Of a stretch of 64,000 bases of DNA, positions 43,987 through 53,269 are shown in pieces; position 1 is the stretch's first letter, and each line of letters begins with the position of its first letter. The stretch spans positions 1-64,000 of the forward strand of contig NZ_FMTS01000004.1 in the NCBI RefSeq assembly GCF_900100255.1, given 5' to 3'. The stretch comes from Asticcacaulis taihuensis. GTDB lineage: Bacteria; Pseudomonadota; Alphaproteobacteria; Caulobacterales; Caulobacteraceae. Both the position numbers and the translations under genes were made by a program. A model generated the notes under the pieces. The model saw nothing but the letters and a program-made list of their open reading frames with translations, had not been told where the DNA came from and did not search any database.

Positions 43987-44088
43987 CCCCTCACCCCAGC
44001 CCTCTCCCCGTTAACACGGGAGAGAGGGGGCATACAGCGCCATACTGCCCCCTCTCCCGGCTTGCGGGGAGAGGGCTGGGGTGAGGGG
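43987..44088. repeat. Palindromic intergenic element (23-bp perfect arms)
   Basis: Bases 43987-44009 (starting CCCCTCACCCCAGCCC) are the exact reverse complement of 44066-44088. An inner pair, GGGAGAGAGGGGGCA and TGCCCCCTCTCCCG, makes a second hairpin. The 102-bp element lies between puuA and puuB and ends before the puuB start. Confidence 0.88.
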
Positions 44089-44119
44089 CAAAACGGCTGA
44101 ACCACGAGCCGAATATCCC

Positions 44120-45394
44120 ATGAAAAACAACGGTCACCCTTCCGATTCCTGGTATGTCGCCACGGCTGAAGACACTTCCTATCCGGTGCTTGATGGCGCG
44201 CATCATACCGATGTCTGCATTATAGGCGGCGGCTATACCGGCCTGGGCGCCGCCATCGAACTGTCGCGGCAGAGCATTCATGTCACCGTGCTGGACTCCG
44301 CCCGGATCGGTTCCGGTGCTTCAGGCCGAAATGGCGGGCAGATCCACACCGGCCAGCGCATCGATCCTGAAAAAATGGCAAACATCCTTGGCGCTGATGC
44401 CGCGCGCCAGCTCTGGGATATGTCGGAGGATGCCAAGGCCAGCCTCCACACCCTCATAAGCGAACACCATATCGACTGCGAACTGAAACCCGGCCTGGTT
44501 CACGCCTGGCACAAGCCGGGCTATGAAGCGGATGACCGCGCCTATGTCGATTTCGTCGCCCGATACGGCTATGACAAACTCCGGCTGCTCGATAAGGCGC
44601 AGGTGGCGGTCGAACTTGGCACGGATGTCTATCATGGCGGCTCGTTCGATGCCGGCGGCGGCCACCTGCATCCGCTGAAACTGGCTCAGGGCATGGCGCG
44701 TGCCTCCGCCGGGCAGGGCGCGCAGATTTTCGAGAACAGCCATGTCCTCAGCTATCGCAGGATCGCCAAGGGCATACATATCCATCTCGAAAATGGCGCC
44801 ACCGTCACCTGCCAGCGTCTGCTCATCTGCGGCAATGGCTATATGGAAGGGCTGTCGGAAGAGATCGACAGCCATGTCATGCCGATCAACAACTTTATCC
44901 TGACCACCGAACCGCTCGATGACCCGGCTATCCTGCCACATGACTACGCCGCTGCGGATTCGCGCTTTGTCGTCAATTACTGGCGCAAGACACCGGATAA
45001 CCGACTGTTGTTTGGCGGCGGCGAGAACTATGTGCCGTGGTTCCCGAAGGACATCCGCGCCTTCGTCCGCCGCAACATGCTCAAGGTCTATCCGCAACTG
45101 GCTGACGTTAAAATCTCGCACGGCTGGGGCGGGACGCTGGCCATCACCATGAGCCGCGCGCCCTTCGTCCGCAACCTCGCGCCGAATGTCTGGACCGCCG
45201 CCGGCTACAGCGGCCAGGGCGTGGTTCTGGCGCCCTATTTCGGCAGGCTGCTCGCCCGGGCCATCACCGGCAATGCGCGCGATGTTGAACTTCTGGGCCG
45301 CCTGCCAACCCCGGCCTTCTTCGGTGGACGCGCCCTGCGCTGGCCGGCCCTGGTGGCGGGCCTGAGCTATTACGCCCTGCGCGACCGACTGTAA
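44120..45394 (+). CDS. puuB: Gamma-glutamylputrescine oxidase-like FAD enzyme
   Basis: About 424 residues from ATG 44120; an earlier ATG at 44081 lies inside the repeat element. The FAD-binding fold is clear: TDVCIIGGGYTGLGAAIELS, and GSGASGRNGGQIHTGQ, typical of DAO/PuuB oxidases. The C-terminal segment WTAAGYSGQGVVLAPYFG binds the isoalloxazine. It oxidises gamma-glutamylputrescine to the aldehyde, with hydrogen peroxide as a side product. It follows puuA on the same strand. Confidence 0.9.
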   Translation: MKNNGHPSDSWYVATAEDTSYPVLDGAHHTDVCIIGGGYTGLGAAIELSRQSIHVTVLDSARIGSGASGRNGGQIHTGQRIDPEKMANILGADAARQLWDMSEDAKASLHTLISEHHIDCELKPGLVHAWHKPGYEADDRAYVDFVARYGYDKLRLLDKAQVAVELGTDVYHGGSFDAGGGHLHPLKLAQGMARASAGQGAQIFENSHVLSYRRIAKGIHIHLENGATVTCQRLLICGNGYMEGLSEEIDSHVMPINNFILTTEPLDDPAILPHDYAAADSRFVVNYWRKTPDNRLLFGGGENYVPWFPKDIRAFVRRNMLKVYPQLADVKISHGWGGTLAITMSRAPFVRNLAPNVWTAAGYSGQGVVLAPYFGRLLARAITGNARDVELLGRLPTPAFFGGRALRWPALVAGLSYYALRDRL

Positions 45395-45555
45395 TATATG
45401 ACCAATCAAGGCCCTGTGTCGCGCTTTGCGTCACGAAGGTTTCATTTGCCATCAAACGGCTGAAACACTCTGAAACAATGCGGCATAATTAACGCAACAT
45501 TAACCATCGTAGCTCCATCCAAAGTGTCTGAAAAGCGTGACAAAATGGGGCATTC

Positions 45556-46620
45556 ATGCAAGCGGCCGCAGAAACGGGCAACACACGGACGGTCAGCGTT
45601 CGTGATATTATTGAACATACTGCCAAGGCCAAATCCGTCACCTCGGACAATCTGCGCGATATCAAAGGCGTCACCAGCCTGCTGCGCATCCTGGCGCTCA
45701 ATGCCCTGATCGAGGCCAAACGCGCCGGCGACATGGGCGCGGGTTTCGCCGTGGTCGCCGATGAAGTCCGCCAGATTTCCACCCAAGTCGAATCCATCTC
45801 TAATATCATGGCCGAAGACCTCGGCCGCGAAATCGCTTCGCTGGAACAACTGACAGAGGACATGGCGCGGCAGAACCAGGGGGCGCGGCTCGTCGACCTG
45901 GCGCATAATGCCATCGAACTGATCGACCGCAATCTCTATGAACGCACCTGCGATGTCCGCTGGTGGGCCACCGATGCCGCCCTGGTCGAGGCCGCCGCCA
46001 CACCCGATCCCGGTCTTCGCAGCCATGCGTCCGCCCGCCTCGGCGTGATCCTTGACGCCTATACCGTCTACCTCGATCTGTGGTTGTGCGATCTGGACGG
46101 GCACATCATCGCCAATGGTCGGCCAGACCGCTATCCGGTCAGCGGCGCCAATGTCGCGGCCGCAGACTGGTTCCGTCAGGCCCGGCAACTGCCCAGCGGC
46201 AATGACTTCGCCGTTGCCGACATCACGACCGAGCCCCTGCTGAAAGGCGCCCAGGTCGCCACCTATGCCACGGGCGTGCGCGAAGGCGGCCGCGCCGAAG
46301 GCCGCCTGCTTGGCGTTCTGGGCGTGCATTTCGACTGGCAGCCCCAGGCGAAGGCCATCACCGAAGGCGTGCGCCTCTCTGACGAAGAGCGCAAGCGCAC
46401 CCGTGCCCTGCTGGTCGATGCCAAGGGCCTGGTGATCGCCGCCTCGGATGGCCGCGGCATACTGACCGAACGCGTGACACTCAAGACGGACGGCCGGGCC
46501 AACGGCCACTACGCCTCCGGGCGCGGCGAGGTGACCGCCTTCCATCGCACGCCGGGCTATGAAACCTATGACGGCCTCGGCTGGTATGGTGTCATACAAC
46601 AAAAAACCGACCTTGGCTAA
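45556..46620 (+). CDS. Soluble MCP-like signalling tip fused to Cache-like sensor
   Basis: A 354-residue protein with an unusual order. Residues about 30-115 hold the chemoreceptor signalling hairpin (LRILALNALIEAKRAGDMGA; FAVVADEVRQISTQVESI). The C-terminal 220 residues resemble a dCache sensor (RTCDVRWWATDAALV; DLWLCDLDGHIIANG). There is no membrane segment or signal peptide, so both parts should be cytosolic, and the sensor comes after the signalling part instead of before. Its place within the putrescine locus hints at sensing a polyamine-related ligand. A broken copy follows at 46851. Confidence 0.8.
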   Translation: MQAAAETGNTRTVSVRDIIEHTAKAKSVTSDNLRDIKGVTSLLRILALNALIEAKRAGDMGAGFAVVADEVRQISTQVESISNIMAEDLGREIASLEQLTEDMARQNQGARLVDLAHNAIELIDRNLYERTCDVRWWATDAALVEAAATPDPGLRSHASARLGVILDAYTVYLDLWLCDLDGHIIANGRPDRYPVSGANVAAADWFRQARQLPSGNDFAVADITTEPLLKGAQVATYATGVREGGRAEGRLLGVLGVHFDWQPQAKAITEGVRLSDEERKRTRALLVDAKGLVIAASDGRGILTERVTLKTDGRANGHYASGRGEVTAFHRTPGYETYDGLGWYGVIQQKTDLG

Positions 46621-46850
46621 ACGATACAATTCCAGATTGCCGCCTCTGAAAAGCGTGTAAATATATAATATACAATAATTTTTTCAGAAATAGTTTCAAA
46701 ACCGACCTTGCGTCACAATTGTGCGACACTGACACAGCGACAATACCAATTTGCGATCCAGATGGGGAAAGGGGCATTCCTTTTAAGAACTGATTAACCC
46801 TCCCCGGCTGACGAATACCTTTTTATTGCAACGCAAAAAGGTAGCTCTCC

Positions 46851-47928
46851 ATGTCTCTCCCCAGCATGACTGCCCCTTGTACCCGTAGCGTAACCGATAG
46901 CATATCCCCTGCCGAAGTGACCCTTTCCGATATCATCGCCCAAACCACCCGCGCCAAGACGGTTACCGCCGGCAAGGTGCGCGATATCCGCCAGGTCACC
47001 TCCAAGCTCCGCATTCTCGCCCTGAATGCCCTGATCGAGGCCAAGCACGCCGGCGACAAGGGCGCCGGGTTTTCCGTGGTGGCGGACGAGGTGCGCAGCA
47101 ATTTCCGGCGAGGTCGAAAGCCTGGCCAAGGATCTCGGCAACGAGATCGTAACGCTGGAGAGCCTTACCCAGAGCATGGCGCAGGAATCGATCGGCGCCC
47201 GCATGACCGATCTGGCACTGAATGCCATCGAAATCATCGACCGCAATCTGTACGAACGCACCTGCGATGTGCGCTGGTGGGCCACCGATTCCGCCCTGGT
47301 CAACCAGGCGGCCGAACCTTCACCGCAAAAGGCCGCCTATGCCAGCGAGCGCCTCGGCGTCATTCTCGATTCCTACACCGTCTATATCGATCTGTGGCTT
47401 TGTGATTTATCCGGAAATGTTATCGCTAACGGCCGGCCGGGCAAACATCCGGTGATCGGCCAGAATGTATCGGACCGCCTGTGATTCGGCCGCGCCGCCG
47501 CCCTGAAAAGCGGCAGCGATTTTGCCGTGGCCGATATCACCACCGAGCCCCTTCTGGGTCATGCCCAGATCGCCACCTACGCCACTGGCGTGCGCCGCAA
47601 TGGTGATGCCGATGGCGAACTGATCGGCATTCTGGGCATCCATTTCGACTGGGCGCCACAGGCTGCAGCGATCACACAGGGCGTTCGACTGGCGCATGAT
47701 GAACGGCTGCGCACCCGCGTGCTGCTGACCGATGCGCAGGGGCTGATTATCGCCTCATCGGACGGCAAGGGCATCCTGTCGGAACACGTCCGCCTGCGCA
47801 CGGAAGGCAAGGCCTCCGGCAACTATACCGACGCCTCAGGTACCCTGATCGCCTTTCATCGTACCCCCGGCTACGAGACCTATGCCGGGCTCGGCTGGTA
47901 TGGCATCATTATCCAGAAGCCGGATTAG
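46851..47928 (+). pseudogene. Broken copy of the MCP/Cache protein gene
   Basis: The sequence matches the 45556-46620 protein along its length (NALIEAKHAGDKGAGFSVVA; RTCDVRWWATDSALV; ADITTEPLLGHAQIATYA). Around 47097, after codons for DEVR, one extra base moves the frame (the correct continuation ISGEVESLAKDLGNEI is in the next frame). A TGA at 47482-47484 then sits where the intact copy has Trp of ADWFRQA. The last part, up to the stop at 47926-47928, is open. Two separate lesions favour a true pseudogene rather than a single read error. Its end touches the convergent aminotransferase gene. Confidence 0.85.
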
Positions 47929-49331
47929 AGCGCGCGCAGGACCGGCTCGGCCTCATTCAGCGACTTTTCGATCGTATCGACAAGTTGGTCAATCTCGGCT
48001 TCGGTGATGATCAGCGGCGGACACATGACGATACTGTCGCGGATGCCGCGCACCATCAGCCCGTTCTTGATGCACAGATCGCGCACGATTGGCCCGGCGG
48101 TGCCTTCCGCCCCCTTGAAGCGTTTGTTCGTGCCTTTTTCAGATACGATTTCGACCGCGCCGATCAGGCCCAGCGACCGCGCCTCGCCCACCAGCGGATG
48201 GGCATCGAGGCGTTTCAATGCCTTAGCGAGATAAGGACCGGTGACTGTGCGCGTGCGCTCGATCAGGTTCTCGTTTTCCATGATCTCGATATTGGCCAGG
48301 GCCACGGCGGCGCAGGTCGGGTGACCGGAATAGGTGTAGCCGTGTACAAAATCGCCCCCCTTCTCAATCAGGACATCGACGATCTTTTTGGAAACGCCAA
48401 CCGCCGAAATCGGCAGATAGCCGGAGGACAAACCTTTGGCCATGGCAACCAGATCCGGCTTGATGCCCCACTGCTGGTGACCGAACCAGTGGCCGAGGCG
48501 GCCGAACCCGCAGATCACTTCGTCGGCGATCAGCAGGATACCGTATTTGCGGCAGATGGCCTCGACCTTCGGCCAATAGCTGTCGGGCGGAATGATCACA
48601 CCGCCGGCGCCCTGCACCGGCTCGCCGATAAAGGCGGCGACGTTTTCCGGGCCGACGGCCAAGATGCGGTCCTCTATCGTCTGCGCCACGCGCTCGCCGA
48701 AAGCCGCCGGGTCTTCGCCAAAGCCTTCGCCGAACGGATAGGGCTGGTCGACGTGCTCGATCCCAGGAATAGGCAGGCCACCCTGGGCGTGCATGAAGGT
48801 CATGCCGCCCAGCGAGGCACCGGCAACCGTCGAGCCATGATAGGCATTCTTGCGCGAGATGAAGACCGTACGCTTGGGTTCGCCCTTCAGTTCCCAATAA
48901 TAGCGCACCAGGCGGAAGATGGTATCGTTCGCTTCCGATCCGGACGAGTTGAAAAAGACGTGCGTCAGGTCGGGATTCGATTGCTGCAGCTTCTCGGCGA
49001 TCTTGGCGGCCAGCCTGACCGGCGGCGGCGTCGCGGTCTTGAAGAAGGTGTTGTAATAGGGCAGTTCCAGCATCTGCTCATAGGCAACGCGGGCCAGTTC
49101 CTCGCGGCCGTAACCGACATTGACGCACCACAGGCCGGCCATGCCGTCGAGCAGCGACTTGCCCTCGGCATCGGTGATCACGCAGCCCTCGGCGCGGGTG
49201 ATGATGCGCGAACCGCCCAGTTCATGCTGGAGCTTGTAATCCGACTGTGCCGGCAGATGGTGCGCCATGTCGAGCTTCTTCAGCTCGGCCATGTCGTAAT
49301 TACGCAGGGTGGGTTTGGCAGGCGCGTTCAT
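47925..49331 (-). CDS. Putrescine/polyamine-pyruvate aminotransferase-like
   Basis: About 468 residues from ATG 49331 (GAGGACA upstream). It is a class III PLP transaminase: NSSGSEANDTIFRLVRYYWE, the Asp in LLIADEVICGFGRLG and the Lys Schiff base in VAMAKGLSSGYLPISAV. The length and DLTHVFFNSSGSEAND pattern fit the SpuC-type polyamine-pyruvate group, which could provide a second, oxidase-free route from putrescine. Operator site 2 lies 92 bp upstream. Confidence 0.88.
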   Translation of the reverse strand: MNAPAKPTLRNYDMAELKKLDMAHHLPAQSDYKLQHELGGSRIITRAEGCVITDAEGKSLLDGMAGLWCVNVGYGREELARVAYEQMLELPYYNTFFKTATPPPVRLAAKIAEKLQQSNPDLTHVFFNSSGSEANDTIFRLVRYYWELKGEPKRTVFISRKNAYHGSTVAGASLGGMTFMHAQGGLPIPGIEHVDQPYPFGEGFGEDPAAFGERVAQTIEDRILAVGPENVAAFIGEPVQGAGGVIIPPDSYWPKVEAICRKYGILLIADEVICGFGRLGHWFGHQQWGIKPDLVAMAKGLSSGYLPISAVGVSKKIVDVLIEKGGDFVHGYTYSGHPTCAAVALANIEIMENENLIERTRTVTGPYLAKALKRLDAHPLVGEARSLGLIGAVEIVSEKGTNKRFKGAEGTAGPIVRDLCIKNGLMVRGIRDSIVMCPPLIITEAEIDQLVDTIEKSLNEAEPVLRAL

Positions 49332-49422
49332 GTCTGGGTGTCCTCGAAGGTCGCTCTGAATTGGGCGGCGACAGCGGATATGATTGTTGCCAATTTCGAC
49401 GATAACGCCGCAAAAGTCAAAT

Positions 49423-49436
49423 ATTGTGATCACAAT
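49423..49436. promoter_or_regulatory. GntR-type operator, site 2
   Basis: ATTGTGATCACAAT, identical to site 1, lies 92 bp upstream of the minus-strand aminotransferase start at 49331 and just past the puuD stop. Confidence 0.8.
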
Positions 49437-49458
49437 TTTACGTTAACCAACGCCCACA

Positions 49459-50208
49459 TCAACGCAAAGGCATCCCGCGCAGGGCCTGCCCCATCAGGCG
49501 AAAATAAGCCTGGCTGTCGGGATATTTGTCCGCCTGCCATTCCGGATGCCACTGCACGCCCAGCACCTGCGAACCACTGATATTGGCGCTGAAGGCCTCG
49601 ATCAGGCCATCAGGCGCCGTCGCCTCGACCGACAGCCCCTCGCCCAGCCGGTCCACGCCCTGATAATGCACGGAATTAACCCGCAAGTGATCACGGCCAT
49701 AGGCACTATCAAGCACACCACCCGCGGTCAGCACCACATCATGGCAATGCTCGAATTGCGCATGGAATTCAGTGCCATCCGGCGCATGGTGACTGATGCC
49801 GTTGGCGCCATTGGCCGCGCCGAAACCGACATCGCGCCGCAGGGAACCGCCCAGCACCACATTGATTTCCTGAAAGCCCCGGCAGATACCGAAGACCGGC
49901 TTGCCCAGATTGATCATGCACTCGATCATGCCGAGAGAGACCGCATCGCGGCCTTCATCAAACGGGCCCTCTCCGCCTTCGCTGCCGTAAAGGCTGGACT
50001 GCACATTGGAGGGTGAACCGGTGAGCATCAGCCCATCCAGCCGCGTCGTCAGAGCGGCCGACGAGAAGTTGTCGGTCAAGGGGGGTATCAGCAGCGCATG
50101 GCAATCACCATAGGTGATGGCCGCCCGGACATAGCGCTCCATCACGGCATGGGCATTTTCCACGCCGACCGTGCGATTACACGCCATGATGCCGACAACG
50201 GGTTTCAT
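49459..50208 (-). CDS. puuD: Gamma-glutamyl-GABA hydrolase
   Basis: A 249-residue class I glutamine-amidotransferase-like hydrolase (peptidase C26). The nucleophile Cys is in KPVFGICRGFQEINVVLGGS and the His in VLGVQWHPEWQAD. DGLMLTGSPSNVQSSLYG is typical of PuuD. It releases glutamate and GABA from gamma-glutamyl-GABA. It lies downstream of the importer genes, separated from potG by a repeat element. Confidence 0.92.
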   Translation of the reverse strand: MKPVVGIMACNRTVGVENAHAVMERYVRAAITYGDCHALLIPPLTDNFSSAALTTRLDGLMLTGSPSNVQSSLYGSEGGEGPFDEGRDAVSLGMIECMINLGKPVFGICRGFQEINVVLGGSLRRDVGFGAANGANGISHHAPDGTEFHAQFEHCHDVVLTAGGVLDSAYGRDHLRVNSVHYQGVDRLGEGLSVEATAPDGLIEAFSANISGSQVLGVQWHPEWQADKYPDSQAYFRLMGQALRGMPLR

Positions 50209-50296
50209 CCTCTCCCCCTGTTGCAGGGGGAGCTTGGAAAACGCGCAAAGCGTTTTTCAAGAGGGGGTAAAGGCCGCAAGCTCCCTGCCCCCCGCT
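50209..50296. repeat. Palindromic intergenic repeat, family 3, copy 1
   Basis: The gap between potG and puuD holds GGAAAACGCG (50236-50245) followed by TTTTTCAAGAGGGGG, plus CTCCCCCTG/CAGGGGGAG pairing at its right-hand edge. The same words appear in the same order at 57316-57486, so both seem to be copies of one dispersed element. No ORF is present. Confidence 0.6.
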
Positions 50297-51412
50297 TTAA
50301 CTCAGCAGAACCGCCGGTGAGCAGGCGTGGAAGCTGATCCAGACCTGTTCGCCCAGTTCGAAATCTTCCTGATCCCAGCGCGTCAGGTTGGGGCGGACCA
50401 CCTTGATCAGGCGGCCGCCGGCGATCTCGATCTCGTAATTGGTTTCCGAACCCAGATAGACCATGTGCTTCACCACGCCGGCAGCGACATTATAGCCTTC
50501 CGGTGCATCATCGACCTTCGGCGGCGTATCGGTGCGCTTGTGAAGTTCGATCTTTTCCGGACGCACCGCCGCCCACACCGTCCCCTTTTCCGGCCCTGTG
50601 ACCCCGTGGTCGAGATAGACCGGCCCCATTTCCTGGGTATTGATGATGGCGTGGTCCTTGGCGTCGACGTCGAGCGTACCCTCGAACATGTTCACGCTGC
50701 CGATGAAATCCGCCACGAAGCGCGAATTGGGAAACTCATAAAGATCCGAGGGGGTGGCCACCTGTTGCAGCAGGCCGCGGTTCATGACGGCACAGCGCGT
50801 GGCCATGGCCAGGGCCTCGTCCTGATCATGCGTCACCATGATAAAGGTGATCCCAACCTTCTGCTGAAGGCTGGTCAGTTCGCTGCGCATCTGGTCGCGC
50901 AGCTTGGCATCCAGCGCCGAGAGCGGTTCATCAAGCAGCAGCACACGCGGTTTCTTGACCAGGGCCCGCGCCAGCGCAACCCGTTGCCGCTGACCGCCGG
51001 AAAGCTGATCCGGCTTACGGACACCGTAGCCGGCCAGTTGCACCAGTTTCAACGCTTCTTCGGCGCGCTCACGGCGCTCGGCGGCCCCAACGCCATCCAT
51101 CTTCAGGCCATAGGCGACATTATCCAGCACGGTCATGTGCGGGAAGACGGCATAGGACTGAAAGACCATATTGACCGGGCGCTGGTTGGGCGGAACGGTC
51201 GAGACGTCCTTGCCGTCGATCAGGATGCGCCCCTCGGTCGGCATTTCAAAACCGGCCAGCATCCGCAGCAGGGTCGTCTTGCCGCAGCCGGAAGGGCCGA
51301 GCAGCGAGAAAAATTCGCCCTCATTGATGGTCAGGGAAACATTATCCACCGCCGTCGTCTTGCCGAAGCGCTTGGTGATGTTTTCAAAGCTGATGATCGG
51401 ATTACCGGACAT
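50297..51412 (-). CDS. potG: Polyamine ABC importer ATPase
   Basis: A 371-residue ATPase. Walker A: LLGPSGCGKTTLLRMLAG; signature: QLSGGQRQRVALARALVKKP; Walker B: VLLLDEPLSALDAKLR; switch His in IMVTHDQDEALAM. A C-terminal TOBE domain follows (TVWAAVRPEKIELH). It powers uptake of putrescine or related polyamines with the two permeases encoded just upstream (8-bp gap to potI). Confidence 0.94.
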   Translation of the reverse strand: MSGNPIISFENITKRFGKTTAVDNVSLTINEGEFFSLLGPSGCGKTTLLRMLAGFEMPTEGRILIDGKDVSTVPPNQRPVNMVFQSYAVFPHMTVLDNVAYGLKMDGVGAAERRERAEEALKLVQLAGYGVRKPDQLSGGQRQRVALARALVKKPRVLLLDEPLSALDAKLRDQMRSELTSLQQKVGITFIMVTHDQDEALAMATRCAVMNRGLLQQVATPSDLYEFPNSRFVADFIGSVNMFEGTLDVDAKDHAIINTQEMGPVYLDHGVTGPEKGTVWAAVRPEKIELHKRTDTPPKVDDAPEGYNVAAGVVKHMVYLGSETNYEIEIAGGRLIKVVRPNLTRWDQEDFELGEQVWISFHACSPAVLLS

Positions 51413-51420
51413 TTGAAACC

Positions 51421-52311
51421 CTATTTGTCGTCGGCGCCGTGACCGGCGGTGAGGGCACTGGAGCCCTGGAACTTGAGCGCAAGGAAGGTGAGCAGGACGG
51501 TGACCACGATCAGGATGGTCGAGGCCGCGTTGACTTCTGGCGTTACCGAGAAGCGCACCATGGAATAGACCTTGACCGGGAAGGTGACCGTATCGGGTCC
51601 GGCCGTGAAGAAGGTGATGACGAAATCATCGAGCGACAGGGTGAAAGCCAGCAGGCCACCGGCGATCAGCGATGGCTGAATATGGGGGATGACCACATCC
51701 ATCAGGGCGCGAAACTCCGAGGCCCCCAGGTCCTTGGCTGCCTCCTCCAGTTCGCGGTTGAACGAGCCCAGCCGCGCCCGAACCACCACGGCGACGAACG
51801 GGAAGGAGAAGGAGACGTGGGCGATGATGATATTGCCGAGATCGAGCGGCCACGGCAGGTCATGCGGCCACGGCAGCACCTTGGCGAAGAAGACCAGCAT
51901 CCCCACGCCCATGCAGATTTCCGGCACGACGATCGGGATGGCCAGGCCGGCATTGAAGGCCGTCTTGCCGACGAAACGGAACCGCCACAGAACGATGGCC
52001 GCCATGGCGCCGATGATCACGGAGATGATCGTGGAGCACAGGGCAATCGTCATCGAATTGCCAAAAGCGGTGATCAGGCTGTCATTATGCAGGGCCTTGT
52101 CATAATATTTCAGGGTGAAGCCCTGCCAGACAATATTGCGCTTCGAGTCATTGAAGCTGAAAATCATCAGGGTAATCAGAGGGATGTAGAGAAACAGCCC
52201 CACCAGAACCAGCCACAATTGCAGCGGCCAGCGGCGCAGATATTCCAGCGGGCCTGGTGGTGTCTTGGGGGCTATCTTTTTCAGTTTCACGGGTGCGGTC
52301 GTCGCGGTCAT
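51421..52311 (-). CDS. potI: Polyamine ABC importer permease (PotI-like)
   Basis: A 296-residue inner membrane protein with six helices. The EAA coupling motif is ELEEAAKDLGASEFRALMDVVIP cut at its ends, and the N-terminal segment LVGLFLYIPLITLMIFSFND is typical of PotI/PotC. Its ATG overlaps the potH stop by one base, so the two permease genes are coupled. Confidence 0.93.
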   Translation of the reverse strand: MTATTAPVKLKKIAPKTPPGPLEYLRRWPLQLWLVLVGLFLYIPLITLMIFSFNDSKRNIVWQGFTLKYYDKALHNDSLITAFGNSMTIALCSTIISVIIGAMAAIVLWRFRFVGKTAFNAGLAIPIVVPEICMGVGMLVFFAKVLPWPHDLPWPLDLGNIIIAHVSFSFPFVAVVVRARLGSFNRELEEAAKDLGASEFRALMDVVIPHIQPSLIAGGLLAFTLSLDDFVITFFTAGPDTVTFPVKVYSMVRFSVTPEVNAASTILIVVTVLLTFLALKFQGSSALTAGHGADDK

Positions 52312-53207
52312 CAGGCGGCCCTCCCCTTGTCCTTGCGTTCAATGATCCCCTGGAGGGCAATGCCGATAAAGGTCAGATAGACCAGGATAAAGCTCAGCGC
52401 CGCGCCGAAAGGCCAGTTATTGGCGCGCTTGAACTGGCTCTCGATCACATTGGCGATCATCTGCGAATCCGGGCCGCCCAGCAGGTCCGGCGTCAGGTAG
52501 GAACCGAGTGCCGGGATAAAGGTGATCAGGATGCCCGACATGATGCCCGCCCCCGCCAGCGGCACCACGACATTAAACAGGGTGCCGATATGACCGGCGC
52601 CGAGATCGAGCGAGGCTTCCAGAAGCGAGCGGTCCATGCGGTCGAGCGTCGAATAAAGCGGCAGGATCATGAAGGGCAGGTTGACGAAGACGAGGCCGAA
52701 AACGACAGCGAAATTATTATGCAGCAGGGCCAGCGGCGTGAAATCGCCGAGCGATCCCCCCAGCACCTTGTTAGTCATGTCGAACAACCAGTGATATGTC
52801 ATGTTGACGTAGCCCTCTGTCCGCAGGACGGCGATCAGGGCGTAGGTCCGGATCAGCAGATTGGTCCAGAAGGGCAGCATGACCGCCAGCAGCAGCCAGG
52901 ACTTGGCCTTTTCCGGCGCGAAGGTAATGGCCAGAGCCACCGGAAAGCCGACGACCAGACAGAGGAAGGTGGTCAGGGCCGCGATCCAGGCCGATTTCCA
53001 AAAGATGCCGGGATAGGGATCATCGAGCGCATGGGCATAGTTGGCCCAGGTGCCGGTAAAGGCAATATCGATCAGGCCGCGGTTTTCACCGAAGCTGTAC
53101 AGCCAGACAATGCCCAGGGGCAGAAAGAAGAAGAAAACCAGCCAGAACAGCGGCGCGCTGATCATGGTCAGGAAAATGCTTTTTGCCTGCCGCCAGCTCT
53201 GTTCCAT
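52311..53207 (-). CDS. potH: Polyamine ABC importer permease (PotH-like)
   Basis: About 298 residues from ATG 53207, with AAAGGGGA upstream; an ATG at 53231 gives 8 extra residues. Six membrane helices and the PotH-type EAA region (DRSLLEASLDLGAGHIGTLF) are seen, as well as LPFWTNLLIRTYALIAVL. It pairs with the PotI-like protein. It is preceded by a strong hairpin terminator that follows potF. Confidence 0.93.
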   Translation of the reverse strand: MEQSWRQAKSIFLTMISAPLFWLVFFFFLPLGIVWLYSFGENRGLIDIAFTGTWANYAHALDDPYPGIFWKSAWIAALTTFLCLVVGFPVALAITFAPEKAKSWLLLAVMLPFWTNLLIRTYALIAVLRTEGYVNMTYHWLFDMTNKVLGGSLGDFTPLALLHNNFAVVFGLVFVNLPFMILPLYSTLDRMDRSLLEASLDLGAGHIGTLFNVVVPLAGAGIMSGILITFIPALGSYLTPDLLGGPDSQMIANVIESQFKRANNWPFGAALSFILVYLTFIGIALQGIIERKDKGRAA

Positions 53208-53229
53208 TTTATCCCCTTTGATACTTAAC

Positions 53230-53259
53230 AAAAAACGCGCCCTGATCTCTCAGGGCGCG
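53230..53259 (-). terminator. Strong hairpin between potF and potH
   Basis: CGCGCCCTGA (53236-53245) pairs with TCAGGGCGCG (53250-53259) around a 4-nt loop. Read on the minus strand, a run of six Ts follows the stem. It is a canonical intrinsic terminator that may reduce read-through from potF into the permease genes. Confidence 0.85.
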
Positions 53260-53269
53260 CTCTACACTT

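Noticed and set aside
46851-47928. Second MCP-like copy as programmed frameshift
   Set aside because: A separate in-frame TGA lies further downstream where the intact copy has Trp, and no slippery heptamer is visible at the shift.
47985-49580. 531-codon plus-strand frame opposite the aminotransferase
   Set aside because: Antisense of a clear class III aminotransferase; the composition is antisense-like and no motif is present.
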